From: an uncultured Lachnospiraceae bacterium
GTDB lineage: Bacteria; Bacillota; Clostridia; Lachnospirales; Lachnospiraceae
DNA: 64,000 nucleotides
Assembly: GCA_902801515.1 (NCBI GenBank)
Contig: CADCII010000013.1
Location: 1 to 64,000, forward strand
Direction of reading: 5' to 3'
This document shows positions 34,392 through 44,124 of this stretch, piece after piece (position 1 is the stretch's first letter; each line of letters opens with the position of its first letter). The notes below the pieces were generated by a model that was not told the origin of the DNA, did not search any database, and saw only the letters and a program-made list of their open reading frames with translations. The position numbers and the translations under genes are program-made.

Positions 34392-35287
34392 TACTTGTCA
34401 CCTCCGCATTCTCCACATCCGCCGTGGTGTGTTCTGCCTTCCTTCCAGGCAAGGAATGCTTCGCCTTCCTGCGTCTTGTACATCGTCTGCCTCTTCATGG
34501 CAAGGTCGAAATCGACCAGATGGCCGTCAAACTCAGGGCCGTCGACGCAGGCGAACTTAACCTCGTCACCAACGGTAATACGGCAGGCGCCGCACATGCC
34601 GGTACCGTCTACCATGATCGGGTTCATGGATACGATGGTATGGATACCGTACTTCTTGGTGGTCAGGCAGAGGAACTTCATCATAATCATCGGTCCGATG
34701 CAGACACAGTGATCATAACTGTGGCCTTCCGCGATCAGGTCCTCAAGACACTTGGTGACCATACCGCTGCGGCCGTAAGAACCGTCGTCAGTTGTCACAT
34801 ATACATTTGCCACTTCTTTCATGCGGTCTTCGAGCAGGACAAGTTCTTTGTTCCTGGCGCCGATGATGACATCGCACTCAATGCCGTGCTCATGCAGCCA
34901 CTTTGCCTGCGGATAGATCGGAGCTGCTCCGACACCGCCAGCGACGAAGACGATCTTCTTCTGCTTCAGAGCTTCGATCGCTTCCGGAGCCTCGGATTCA
35001 CACAGATCGGAAGGTCTTCCGAGCGGACCTACGAAGTCCATAAATGAATCACCGGCCTTGAGCTCAGTGTATTTGCTCGTACTCTCGCCGATGGGCTGGT
35101 ATACGATCTCAATCGTTCCCTTCTCTCGGTCGTAATCAGTGATGGTAAGCGGGATACGCTCTGCCTGCTCATCCAGTTTGACTATGATGAACTGGCCGGG
35201 AAGACAGCGTGCGGCAACACGCGGAGCCTCCACGATCATCTCATAGTTTGGACCGGCGAGGTTTCTTGCTTCAAGAATTTTGTACAT
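34391..35287 (-). CDS. nfnA: NAD-binding small subunit of NfnAB
   Basis: Ferredoxin-NADP reductase-like subunit that binds FAD and a 2Fe-2S cluster and handles NAD(H) in the bifurcating complex. The 298-residue protein begins MYKILEARNLAGPNY, has PLTITDYDREKGTIEIVYQ in the FAD domain, VFVAGGVGAAPIYPQAKWL in the NAD domain, and C-terminal cysteines in GTGMCGACRITVG and FACVDGPEFDGH. AGGAGG precedes the ATG at 35287; the frame upstream is open but would overlap the promoter. Homologues are also seen as dihydroorotate dehydrogenase electron-transfer subunits, but the partner here is nfnB. Confidence 0.9.
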   Translation of the reverse strand: MYKILEARNLAGPNYEMIVEAPRVAARCLPGQFIIVKLDEQAERIPLTITDYDREKGTIEIVYQPIGESTSKYTELKAGDSFMDFVGPLGRPSDLCESEAPEAIEALKQKKIVFVAGGVGAAPIYPQAKWLHEHGIECDVIIGARNKELVLLEDRMKEVANVYVTTDDGSYGRSGMVTKCLEDLIAEGHSYDHCVCIGPMIMMKFLCLTTKKYGIHTIVSMNPIMVDGTGMCGACRITVGDEVKFACVDGPEFDGHLVDFDLAMKRQTMYKTQEGEAFLAWKEGRTHHGGCGECGGDK

Positions 35288-35341
35288 GACAAACCTCCTA
35301 CGGAATTCCTGTGCAGTAATAAATATACAATCAACCATAAT

Positions 35342-35370
35342 ATTATAGTGATTCTGTCAGTTCTGTTCAA
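35342..35370 (-). promoter_or_regulatory. Predicted promoter for nfnAB
   Basis: On the minus strand TTGAAC (35365-35370), a 17-nt spacer and a perfect TATAAT (35342-35347), about 55 nt before the nfnA ATG. The -35 box overlaps the last codons of ftsK. Confidence 0.7.
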
Positions 35371-38300
35371 GATAATTCTCGAATTGTTCCTCGCTCATGA
35401 GAACTTTTCTTGGTTTAGTTCCCTCATCGGGACCTACCACACCGGCGTCTGAGAGCTGGTCCATGATACGTGCTGCTCTGTTGAAGCCGATCTTGAACCA
35501 TCTCTGGAGCATTCCGATGGAAGCCTTGTCCTTCTGTATAATGAACCGGCCGGCGTCTGCAAAGAGTTCATCGGTATCTCCCCCGCCGGCTGCGCCGGCC
35601 GATGAGGATGCCGCCTGGATCTCCTGCATGCGTTTTTTCATAAGTGCCTGGCCGGCAGGGGAATCATCTTCCCTGCGGATGGCGTCGACCACACGCTGGA
35701 TCTCTTCATCCGAGACATAAGCGCCCTGTACACGGACCGGCTTCTTGTATGTCTGCGGAGAGAACAGCATATCGCCGTTCCCGAGAAGTTTCTCTGCACC
35801 GTTCATGTCCAGGATCGTACGCGAGTCAGTACCCGACGAGACAGCGAACGCGATCCTGGATGGGATGTTCGCCTTGATCAGGCCGGTAATGACATCCACG
35901 GAAGGTCTCTGTGTCGCGATGACCAGATGGATACCGCAGGCGCGGGCAAGCTGCGCCAGACGGCAGATCGCATCCTCGACTTCATTTCCGGACACCATCA
36001 TCAGGTCAGCGAGCTCATCGACGATGATCACGATCTGCGGCATCTTCTTAGGCGCATCGGGAGTTCCGCTCTTGATGAGTGTCTCAACTCTTGCGTTATA
36101 TCCTGCAAGATTCCTGACGCCGCATGCTGCAAACTGCTCGTAGCGCTTTGTCATCTCAGCCACAGCCCAGTTCAGAGCACCGGCAGCTTTCTTTGGATCG
36201 GTCACGACCGGGATGAACAGATGCGGGATACCATTGTATACAGACAGTTCAACCACCTTCGGGTCGATCATGATCATCTTCACTTCAGAAGGATCCGCAT
36301 TGAAGATGATCGACATGACCAGCGTATTGATAAAGACTGATTTACCGGAACCTGTCGCGCCTGCGATCAGCAGATGCGGCATCTTGGCGATATCCGATAC
36401 GACAATACGTCCTGCGATGTCCTTTCCGACTACATAGGCAAGCCTCGACTTGTGTTTCCTGAATTCATCAGAATCGATCAGTTCCTTAAGATAGACCATG
36501 GAGGTCTTCTCATTCGGCACTTCGATTCCGACGGCAGCCTTGCCCGGGATCGGAGCTTCGATACGTATATCCGCCGCTGCCAGGTTCAGCTTGATATCAT
36601 CCGCCAGGTTTGTGATCTTGGATACCTTCGTTCCAAGTTCCGGCATCAGTTCATACCGGGTGACGCTGGGGCCGCAGCTTACATTGGTCACCTGAGCATT
36701 TACTCCGAAAGTTGCCAGGATCTGCTGCAGTTTGGTGGCAGTGTCTCTGAGTTCATCATCACTCATGCCGCCCCTGTCACGCGGGATCTTCTCAAGAAGA
36801 CTGGTGGACGGGAACTCATAGGGAGCCTCTTCCTCTTCTTTCTCTTCGATCTGCCTGGCAACGGAATCGACTTCCTTCTGTGTCTCTGCCTTCGTCATGC
36901 TGATCTTGCCGGCTTCTTCCTCTGCCTTCTTTCTCGATCCCGAAACGCCCGCGTTCTCAATGTCTTTCTTTGTTACCGCAGGCGCAGCACTGGATGAAGC
37001 CCCGGTCCTGGACGAAGACGCAGCTTTGGGACCAGCCGCGGCCATGGAAGCATAGTAATCCTCTTCTTCCGGAATATCCTGGACGTCGTCTTCCGGTATT
37101 TCATCGGACACAGCGCTCTGGGATCTGTGGATTACAAATGAATCCGACAGTCTGCCCGGGTCATGCTCCGTCTCAAACTGGACTTCCGGAGCAAATACAT
37201 GCTCCCCGGATGCAGGAAGTACGCTGACAGTTTCCATATCATCCGGATTCGCGGAGCCATTTTCCGCAGTGCGGATCCGGACAAAAGGCGTTGTCTTCCC
37301 GCCGCCTGCAGTGCTCCTGCCGGCTCTGTCAGGACTGCTCTTTGCCCTGGTGGACCCGGCGTCAAAACTCGTGATGATCTTGCCTGAAGAAGTATCCTGA
37401 GGCTCCGCAGTCCCGAAGACTACCTGGTCCGGAGTAATCGCCGGCATCCTGGATCTTCTTCCTCTTGGCTTCTTCGTATCTCCAAACAGGTCCGTCGTAA
37501 ACTTCGGGCCATTGTCATTACCTGAGCCGTTCTTATCACCGGAGTCTTTGTCCTTCTTCAGTACAGAGAGAAATACCGGTGAGATGCTGTCTGAGCTTTC
37601 TTCCCTGGCAAGTTCCATCTCCCTCAGCGCCCTTCTGGTCTCGGCTTCAGCCCTTCTGGCTTCCCGCTCAGCCTGACGGCGTTCATTTCTCTCCTGACGG
37701 ATCTCCTCGGCTCTCGCTCGTCTTGCCTCCATCGCTTCACTGCTTCTGCGTCCGGTGCTGATGAACAGAGTCTTCTGCGTGATCAGAGCAAGGAACAGGA
37801 AGATCGCGATCAGAAAGACAGCCCAGGTGCCGATCACTCCGACAGTCGGGCCGAAGAACATGATCAGGGCACCGCCGATCACGCCTCCTCCTGCATGGTA
37901 CTGCTGCCCGAGGGCGAAATAATCAGATATGCCGCTGATACTGGTCATATCTCCGTAGTTGAGCAGCTGCCATACTCCGCAGAGGATGCAGAACAAAGCC
38001 ACCACAGACAGTGTACGGATCACTGCCACATGGTTGCCCCTGTTTATCGTCATATAGATCGTGAGGAAGAAAAGCATGAACGGGAACAGATAGGCATTGG
38101 TGCCCATCACCCCGAACAGAAGATCCCCGAAAGCGTCTCCCAGCCGTCCGCCGACGCCAAGCACGCAGATAAAGATCAGCACTGACGCAGCAAGAAGGCA
38201 CCAGCACAGAATCTCGGTATTCATCATGGGATTCGATGAATAACCGGCGGAACGCCCTGAAGACCGGACGCCGGTTCCCCTTGCGGATGAATTCCTGCTG

Positions 38301-38440
38301 CTGTTCTTTGCTGTGTTTTTTGCCTTCGAAGCGGATGCGCTGCGGGTTTTCTTTGATGTTCCGGTACGCGAAGAGTTCTTCCTTCCGGAAGTCTTCTTTG
38401 TACCTGAACTTTTTCCTGAATTCTTTTTATTCGCTGCCAT
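35357..38440 (-). CDS. ftsK: DNA translocase FtsK/SpoIIIE
   Basis: Septal motor that pumps chromosome DNA during division. The 1027-residue protein starts with about 75 Ser/Lys/Arg-rich residues, then four membrane segments (about 78-225), an Arg/Glu-rich charged stretch (about 230-280), a long Ser/Gly/Pro-rich linker to about 530, and the motor: alpha and beta domains with Walker A GATGSGKS (K700), IIIVDELADLMM, and the winged-helix gamma domain at the C-terminus (MLQRWFKIGFNRAARIMDQL) that reads DNA polarity. It ends LEQN. Length and layout are normal for this family. Confidence 0.96.
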   Translation of the reverse strand: MAANKKNSGKSSGTKKTSGRKNSSRTGTSKKTRSASASKAKNTAKNSSRNSSARGTGVRSSGRSAGYSSNPMMNTEILCWCLLAASVLIFICVLGVGGRLGDAFGDLLFGVMGTNAYLFPFMLFFLTIYMTINRGNHVAVIRTLSVVALFCILCGVWQLLNYGDMTSISGISDYFALGQQYHAGGGVIGGALIMFFGPTVGVIGTWAVFLIAIFLFLALITQKTLFISTGRRSSEAMEARRARAEEIRQERNERRQAEREARRAEAETRRALREMELAREESSDSISPVFLSVLKKDKDSGDKNGSGNDNGPKFTTDLFGDTKKPRGRRSRMPAITPDQVVFGTAEPQDTSSGKIITSFDAGSTRAKSSPDRAGRSTAGGGKTTPFVRIRTAENGSANPDDMETVSVLPASGEHVFAPEVQFETEHDPGRLSDSFVIHRSQSAVSDEIPEDDVQDIPEEEDYYASMAAAGPKAASSSRTGASSSAAPAVTKKDIENAGVSGSRKKAEEEAGKISMTKAETQKEVDSVARQIEEKEEEEAPYEFPSTSLLEKIPRDRGGMSDDELRDTATKLQQILATFGVNAQVTNVSCGPSVTRYELMPELGTKVSKITNLADDIKLNLAAADIRIEAPIPGKAAVGIEVPNEKTSMVYLKELIDSDEFRKHKSRLAYVVGKDIAGRIVVSDIAKMPHLLIAGATGSGKSVFINTLVMSIIFNADPSEVKMIMIDPKVVELSVYNGIPHLFIPVVTDPKKAAGALNWAVAEMTKRYEQFAACGVRNLAGYNARVETLIKSGTPDAPKKMPQIVIIVDELADLMMVSGNEVEDAICRLAQLARACGIHLVIATQRPSVDVITGLIKANIPSRIAFAVSSGTDSRTILDMNGAEKLLGNGDMLFSPQTYKKPVRVQGAYVSDEEIQRVVDAIRREDDSPAGQALMKKRMQEIQAASSSAGAAGGGDTDELFADAGRFIIQKDKASIGMLQRWFKIGFNRAARIMDQLSDAGVVGPDEGTKPRKVLMSEEQFENYLEQN

Positions 38441-38526
38441 GTAAAACCTGTCCCCTGTAATTATCTATGTCTCCTGCGGCAGGCGTCGGGTGCTGTTGAT
38501 ACTGAGGTTGTTCTCTGAGCTCCCCA

Positions 38527-39402
38527 TCAGAGAAAAAATGCACCTGCGATCGCCAGGGCGCCTATCGCAAAGCAATAGAACGCAAAATATCTCATTTTCC
38601 TCTTCCTGACCAGGCTGCCGATCGTGCGGATCGCGAAATACCCGAATACCGCAGCAGCTGCCATGCCTGCCAGGTAATTGCCGATCATGGAAGTGCTGAC
38701 ACCTTCCGCAGCAACGTCGCCGATCTCGAGAACTGCCGCACCGAGAATTGCCGGAATGGATAAGATAAATGAATACTTCACGGCAAATCTGCGCTCGAAT
38801 CCGCAGAAAGTGCAGGCCGCAATCGTCGTCCCGGACCTGGAGATTCCGGGCAGTGTGGCGAATCCCTGCGCGATACCGACAAGGATGCCCTCCCCCCATG
38901 TTACATCTTTCGGAATCTTCCAGCAGTTTTCAACACGGTCAGAGAAGATCAGGATCACGCCTGTGATAAGAAGGCAGATCCCCGGGACAAGCAGCGTGGA
39001 AGCCGCGTCCTCGATCAGCTTCTGTCCGAAGTATCCCATCAGTCCTGTCGGGATCGTCGATACAAGGATCAGCACGACGAACTTGCGGTAATTCGTGCGG
39101 ATGATCCTGAGATACTTCTTCGGTTCGCCGGTATTATTTCTGGAAAACAGAGTCTTCAGATTCCTGAAGATATCCGCAAGCATACGGAAAAACTCTACAA
39201 CAAGTTTGCAGATATCCTTCCAGTAAACAAGAAAGACTACCAGAAGAGTCCCTACATGGAGCATTACATCGAAGGTAACACTGTTTCCGGTGTCGATTTT
39301 AAATATATTCTGAAAGATCGCCAGGTGTCCGGAACTGGATACCGGGAGAAATTCTGTCAGCCCCTGGACGATTCCCAGGAATATGGCCTGTAAGATCGAC
39401 AT
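38527..39402 (-). CDS. uppP: Undecaprenyl-diphosphatase UppP (BacA)
   Basis: Membrane phosphatase that recycles undecaprenyl pyrophosphate to the monophosphate carrier used in wall synthesis and gives bacitracin tolerance. The 291 residues form seven or eight membrane segments. The two catalytic motifs are present: GLTEFLPVSSSGHLAIF (about 14-30) and GFATLPGISRSGTTIA (about 187-202). The protein has the usual length. It lies between ftsK and an unrelated cytoplasmic gene. Confidence 0.96.
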   Translation of the reverse strand: MSILQAIFLGIVQGLTEFLPVSSSGHLAIFQNIFKIDTGNSVTFDVMLHVGTLLVVFLVYWKDICKLVVEFFRMLADIFRNLKTLFSRNNTGEPKKYLRIIRTNYRKFVVLILVSTIPTGLMGYFGQKLIEDAASTLLVPGICLLITGVILIFSDRVENCWKIPKDVTWGEGILVGIAQGFATLPGISRSGTTIAACTFCGFERRFAVKYSFILSIPAILGAAVLEIGDVAAEGVSTSMIGNYLAGMAAAAVFGYFAIRTIGSLVRKRKMRYFAFYCFAIGALAIAGAFFL

Positions 39403-39460
39403 ATCGATACTGTTCCTTTCACAGCAGAAGAACGCCGATAAGGCGTCCTTCCGTTTTAAT

Positions 39461-40252
39461 TTACTTCTGTTCTGACTTTACGTGCGGATACAGATGAAAA
39501 AACTTCTCCTTCATCTCCTGCACCATGTGAGTGTAGGAATCAAGACACTCTTCCATCCGTCCCTCATGGATGTCAGTGATGCAGGGACCGATATAGCGGT
39601 CCCACAGATCATCATAGATCTCTCCGCAGTCACTACGTCTGTTGATATGTTTGACGATGGACGGCGCCACATCATAATAATCGTGGATCAGCTGCTTCCC
39701 TTCCGGTCTGGACATCATATAAGAATCGCGGTAGGTACGCAGGAGATTCAGTTCTTCACAGTCGTCTTCCATTCCCCGGTACTGGCATGCTGCTGTAGTA
39801 ATATAACACCACTTTCTGTGGAAGCCCTTCTCAATATCCTCAAACGGAGCAGCCGAAATATTGGACTTCGGGAAATGTTCTTTCCATCTCTTCTGGATTG
39901 CCTCGATCAGCGGTTTCGAAGATTCACCGCCATACTTCAGCATGGACGGAAATACAAATCCCGCCACTGCCAGAGACAGATTGACACCCATGATGGATTT
40001 GTTTCTCTTCGAAACAGTCTGCAGGAATTCATCAGCAGAGCCGGCAAACGCTTCTGCCATATTGTCGAGCATCGTATCCTTCTCTACGACCGTCGTATAC
40101 AGATGCTCGATCGCATCGAAAACCGGCACCTGCTTCAGGTAGAACTTCTGGAACCCTGCGTCATACGCCCCGCGCTTAAACGACTGGATCAGTTCCGAAG
40201 GATCCCCGATCATTGTCTCCATTCCCTGGAGCGCAGCCTGATAATCCGTCAT
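39461..40252 (-). CDS. CFI-box-CTERM-type protein, function unknown
   Basis: 263 residues. The C-terminal half carries a motif typical of the CFI-box family: WCYITTAACQYRG (about 150-162), then ELNLLRTYRDSYMM, GKQLIHDYYDVAPSIV and HINRR. The N-terminal part is mostly helical with one hydrophobic stretch (about 88-106, MGVNLSLAVAGFVFPSML) that is short for a membrane helix. Such domains appear at the ends of many unrelated clostridial proteins; no activity is known. The conserved Cys and paired Asp/Arg suggest a binding or redox role, but that is only a guess. It begins 8 nt after yebC, so it is probably co-expressed. Confidence 0.7.
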   Translation of the reverse strand: MTDYQAALQGMETMIGDPSELIQSFKRGAYDAGFQKFYLKQVPVFDAIEHLYTTVVEKDTMLDNMAEAFAGSADEFLQTVSKRNKSIMGVNLSLAVAGFVFPSMLKYGGESSKPLIEAIQKRWKEHFPKSNISAAPFEDIEKGFHRKWCYITTAACQYRGMEDDCEELNLLRTYRDSYMMSRPEGKQLIHDYYDVAPSIVKHINRRSDCGEIYDDLWDRYIGPCITDIHEGRMEECLDSYTHMVQEMKEKFFHLYPHVKSEQK

Positions 40253-40260
40253 AGCTGTTC

Positions 40261-40992
40261 TTACTCCTCTTCGAGGTTCGTATACACCGCCTGCACATCA
40301 TCACTCTCATCCAGGAGGTCCAGGATACGGTTCAGATTCTTGACGGCAGTCTCATCCGTGAGTGATACATAATTCTGCGGGATCATAGTGACTTCCGCAG
40401 ACGCCATGGGGATCCCCTTTCCTTCCATAGCCTCACGTACAGATGAGAAATCATCCGGATCAGTCAGGACGACATAGGAGTCATCCTCTTCCTGGAAATC
40501 GTCAGCGCCGCAGTCAAGGACTTCCATCATCAGATCATCAGGATCCATATCACATTCTTCCTTGTCGATGATGATCTGCCCCTTCTTGTCAAACATGAAA
40601 GAGACGCATCCCGGAGTTCCGATGTTTCCCTGTCCTTTGGAGAAGGCCGCGCGCACATCAGCGGAAGTACGGTTGCGGTTGTCAGTAAGAGCGTCAACGA
40701 TGATCGCGATTCCGTTGGGACCGTATCCTTCGTACGTAACCTGCTCATAATTCACTGCATCCTGGTTGCCTGCCGCTTTCTTGATGCCGCGGTCGATCGT
40801 GTCATTCGGCATGTTTGCAGCCTTCGCCTTGGCGATGACATCACGCAGCTTGGAATTATTATTGGGATCGGCTCCGCCTTCCTTGACAGCGATGGCAATC
40901 TCTCTTCCGATGATCGTAAAGATCTTGCCCTTGGCGGCGTCATTGCGCTCCTTCTTGTGTTTGATATTGGCAAACTTTGAATGTCCTGACAT
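40261..40992 (-). CDS. yebC: YebC/PmpR-family protein (translation factor or regulator)
   Basis: Conserved cytoplasmic protein long called a DNA-binding regulator; recent work on the family supports a role in easing translation of proline stretches. The 243 residues start MSGHSKFANIKHKKERNDA, a near-universal family beginning, and include YGPNGIAIIVDALTDNRNRT and FSKGQGNIGTPGCVSFMF. Length is typical. It is followed closely by the CFI-box gene and preceded by a damaged transporter gene. Confidence 0.95.
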   Translation of the reverse strand: MSGHSKFANIKHKKERNDAAKGKIFTIIGREIAIAVKEGGADPNNNSKLRDVIAKAKAANMPNDTIDRGIKKAAGNQDAVNYEQVTYEGYGPNGIAIIVDALTDNRNRTSADVRAAFSKGQGNIGTPGCVSFMFDKKGQIIIDKEECDMDPDDLMMEVLDCGADDFQEEDDSYVVLTDPDDFSSVREAMEGKGIPMASAEVTMIPQNYVSLTDETAVKNLNRILDLLDESDDVQAVYTNLEEE

Positions 40993-41031
40993 ACCTTATC
41001 TCCTCACTCATTTATTAAAAATAAACATGTA

Positions 41032-42299
41032 TTAACTGTTGTCATCCGCCGTGTCAGACATCTCCGGCAGCTTCTCAGCCTCAAGCCATCCGAACATCGT
41101 GCCCGATATGCTGATCACCCGGAACTTATACCCTGAAGCGGGATCTTCGATCACGCATCCCCTGTCATCCTGCGTCGGAATATGGCCAAGTTTCTCCGTC
41201 AGATATCCGCTGATGGTATCATAGTTCTCCTGGTCAAGTTCGGCATCCAGAGCCTTGGATACATCAGCCAGAAGAGCCTTGCCGTTGATCCGGAGCATAC
41301 CGTCTCTGGCACGTGCGATCAGCTTCTCTTCCTTGTCATATTCATCCAGGATATTGCCGACGATCTCCTCAAGGATGTCTTCCATGGTGACAAGTCCGCT
41401 CGTCTGTCCGTACTCGTCAACGACGATAACCATCTGCTTGCGGCTCTCCTGCATCTCGCGGAACAGGTCATCCACATCGACCGTCTCCGGAATGAACTTG
41501 ACCTCACGCAGAAGGTGCGGCACCTCGCTTACAGGCATCTCATTGAACTGTTCCTTCATATGGAACAGGATCGCATCCTTCAGGTAAAGAGAGCCGATAA
41601 TGTGATCGATATCATCCTCGATTACGGGAAAACGCGAATTCGGCATCTCAACCATGCGGGAAAGCGCTTCATTCAGACTCATGCTCCCGTCGATGGTACT
41701 GATATCACCCCTGTGAGTCATGATATCCTGCGCCTGCTTGTCATCGAGTTCGAAGATGTTTGTGATCATCTCCGCCTCATCTTCGTCGATCGCACCCTGC
41801 TCGTGACCTTCATTTACCAGAGACAGGATCTCGTCCTCACTGATACGGTCCTCAAGGCTCTTCGGGTCCACGCCCGCAAGTCTTGCAGGGATTCCGGAAA
41901 TGAAACTCAGTACGGCTGTAAACGGAACGGTTATGACTGTCAGCCTCTCACCGATCCACGACAGCGCCTCCGAGATCCGGACCGGATTCATCCTCGCGGC
42001 CAGGTAAGGCACATACAAAGATACCGGTTGACCGGTAGACAGTCCGCCAGCATCACCGTTGTCAATGACGCTGTCAGAAGCTGCCAGAACCAGACCGCCC
42101 GTGTCAGACGGGCCGGATTGTCCCTGACATCCCGTATCCTGGAACGGGCAGGTTCCCTGATCAGAACCGGGTCATCATCACGGTCATCATTATCACTCAG
42201 ATCACCGTCTGTGAGACTCATGACCGCTGTCCGGTAAGCCATAATAAGCGCATCGGCTGCCAGAAGAATGACAATTACTAAGTATAGTATAGAATTCAT
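41032..42299 (-). pseudogene. CNNM/CBS (HlyC/CorC-type) transporter gene, frameshifted
   Basis: Two adjoining frames together encode a hemolysin-C/CorC-like membrane protein. The first (42299-41988, 103 codons) has the start, the first membrane helix (LYLVIVILLAADALIMAY) and the second helix. The second (open to about 42018, ending 41032) begins with YLAARMNPVRISEALSW, which follows the GEILPK signature in intact relatives, then two CBS domains (about IMTHRGDISTI onward and QMVIVVDEYGQTSG) and the C-terminal transporter-associated domain. The GE-x-LPK signature itself and roughly 20 residues are missing at the junction, so a deletion plus frameshift near 42000-42030 is likely. In intact form it would be an ion (Mg or Co) transporter or sensor. 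Confidence 0.7.
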
Positions 42300-42327
42300 A
42301 TCAATATATCAATATTCTGCGTCTGAG

Positions 42328-43455
42328 TCAACCGTTCACAAAGACACGCGGCACCCTCTGGTTGATGTCACAGGTCAGTTCATATGGGAATCTTCCGGAC
42401 AGATGACCAATCTCGTCAACCGATATCGTCTCATCGCCATCTGTTCCAAGAAGCGTCACCTGGTCGAACTCTTCCGCCTCGATATCCGTTACATCCACCA
42501 TAAGCTGGTCCATGCATACACGTCCCAGAATCGGCGCTCTCTTTCCCCTGATCAGAACATCTCCCTTTCCTGACATCAGCCTCGGATATCCGTCTCCGTA
42601 CCCCACCGGTATGGTTGCGATACGGGTCGGACGTGCCGTGACAAATGTTCCTCCGTAACTTACCGGAGTGCCTGCCGGAACCTCTTTTATATAAGCGACA
42701 TGGCTGATGAGGGACATGACCGGCTTCAGCGCCAGCTTCGAGCGGTCCACTTCATCAGACGGATAGATCCCGTAGATCGTGATGCCTGCGCGCACAGCGT
42801 CCAGATGTACATCGGGAAGCTCAGCGATCGCGGCACTGTTTCCAATGTGCTTCATCGGGATACTGATCCCGCGGTCCTCAAGCAGGCCTGCAAACTTCAT
42901 GTACCGGTCAAACTGTTCATATGCACTGGTCTTGTCCTCCTCATCGGCTCTTGCAAAATGAGAGAACAGGCCTTCTATCTCAAGACTGTCAAGTGCAGCG
43001 ATCCTGGCAGCTTCATCAGCACCCTCCTCAGATGCCGGCAGGCCGATCCTGCTCATCCCCGTATCCACGACAAGGTGAATCGGAGCTTTGATACCGGCTC
43101 TTTTTGCAGCCTCGTTCAGTTCCTTCGCCATCGAAAGTTTGAATACTGCAGGGCGAAATGAATTCCTGACGACCGTATCGTAATCCTCGGGGAATGTGAA
43201 CCCCAGGATCAGGATCGGCTTCACCAGTCCTGCCTCGCGAAGTTCCATCGCCTCTTCCACCGTTGCGACTGCGAACCCCCACAGAAAATCATAATCCTTG
43301 ATTTTATTTGCGATCGCCACTGCGCCGTGTCCGTATCCGTCAGTCTTTATTACCCCGATCATACGGACCCCCTCGGCGAGGTTGGCCTTCATATTATAGA
43401 AGTTCTCTTCCACCGCCCCGAGATCGATCCGGGCATATACTCTTGCATGCTTCAT
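42328..43455 (-). CDS. alr: Alanine racemase
   Basis: PLP enzyme that interconverts L- and D-alanine for peptidoglycan. The 375-residue protein has the PLP lysine in GVIKTDGYGHGAV (about 38), where the usual KANAYGHG is slightly varied, and the second catalytic base tyrosine in VSYGGTFVTARPTRIATIPVG. RVCMDQLMVD near the C-terminus is also typical. It starts 13 nt after the rex stop, so it is likely controlled with rex. Confidence 0.96.
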   Translation of the reverse strand: MKHARVYARIDLGAVEENFYNMKANLAEGVRMIGVIKTDGYGHGAVAIANKIKDYDFLWGFAVATVEEAMELREAGLVKPILILGFTFPEDYDTVVRNSFRPAVFKLSMAKELNEAAKRAGIKAPIHLVVDTGMSRIGLPASEEGADEAARIAALDSLEIEGLFSHFARADEEDKTSAYEQFDRYMKFAGLLEDRGISIPMKHIGNSAAIAELPDVHLDAVRAGITIYGIYPSDEVDRSKLALKPVMSLISHVAYIKEVPAGTPVSYGGTFVTARPTRIATIPVGYGDGYPRLMSGKGDVLIRGKRAPILGRVCMDQLMVDVTDIEAEEFDQVTLLGTDGDETISVDEIGHLSGRFPYELTCDINQRVPRVFVNG

Positions 43456-43468
43456 GAACCAGTCCTCA

Positions 43469-44095
43469 TCAGTGATTAATCTTATAGGAAAGCTGCATCA
43501 GACTCTCTGACAGATGCACACTCTGGACAACAATGTTCTCCGGTACTTCAAGATCCGTATGCGCAAAATTCCAGATGCCTCTGACCCCTCCGTTCACAAG
43601 TACCGGAGTGATTGTCCTGGCAGGATCTGCCGGAATCGCAAGGACAGCGATATCAATCGCATGGTTCTTCAGATAATCCTGCAGATCTTCAAGCGGATAG
43701 ATCGTGGTCCCGCGGAAAGAAACGCCGCCGTATTTGGCAGGATTCCTGTCGAACATCGCTTCAATCTTAAATCCTCTTTTCTCAAATCCGAAATAACTGG
43801 AGATCGCCTGTCCGAGTTTTCCTGCACCGATTACGATCAGGCTGTAGGATTTATCCAGTCCCAGTATTTTCCCGATCTCTTCATAGAGATGCGCAACATT
43901 GTACCCATATCCCTGCTGTCCGAACCCTCCGAACAGATTCAGATCCTGGCGGATCTGTGAAGCTGTAACATTCATGCGTCTGCTCAGTTCACCTGAAGAG
44001 ATTCTCTCGGTTCCCTGATCCAGAAGCAGGCCAAGATATCTGTAGTACCTGGGAAGTCTGTTGATCACAGCTTTGGAGATACCTTTGTTATCCAT
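43469..44095 (-). CDS. rex: Redox-sensing transcriptional repressor Rex
   Basis: Represses fermentation and NADH-reoxidation genes when the NADH:NAD ratio is low. The 208 residues include an N-terminal winged helix (about 1-75, ISKAVINRLPRYYRYLGLL and SGELSRRMNVTASQIRQDL) and a Rossmann domain with GAGKLGQAISSY. The ATG at 44095 has GAGGT nine bases upstream; the ATG three codons earlier would lie almost on the ribosome-binding site, so the inner start was chosen. A strong promoter with palindromic flanks lies at 44125-44189. Confidence 0.95.
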   Translation of the reverse strand: MDNKGISKAVINRLPRYYRYLGLLLDQGTERISSGELSRRMNVTASQIRQDLNLFGGFGQQGYGYNVAHLYEEIGKILGLDKSYSLIVIGAGKLGQAISSYFGFEKRGFKIEAMFDRNPAKYGGVSFRGTTIYPLEDLQDYLKNHAIDIAVLAIPADPARTITPVLVNGGVRGIWNFAHTDLEVPENIVVQSVHLSESLMQLSYKINH

Positions 44096-44124
44096 AAATG
44101 ACATACCTCACTGTCCATATTTAC

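Noticed and set aside
33402-34712. 436-codon open frame opposite nfnB/nfnA
   Set aside because: It mirrors two well-identified genes on the other strand, has no ribosome-binding site and shows no protein-like motif; a shadow.
38465-38899. 144-codon Arg/Cys-rich frame inside uppP
   Set aside because: Overlaps the conserved end of uppP in another frame and matches no family.
41182-42237. 351-codon open frame opposite the CNNM/CBS gene
   Set aside because: Antisense shadow of the transporter; the transporter motifs are on the minus strand.
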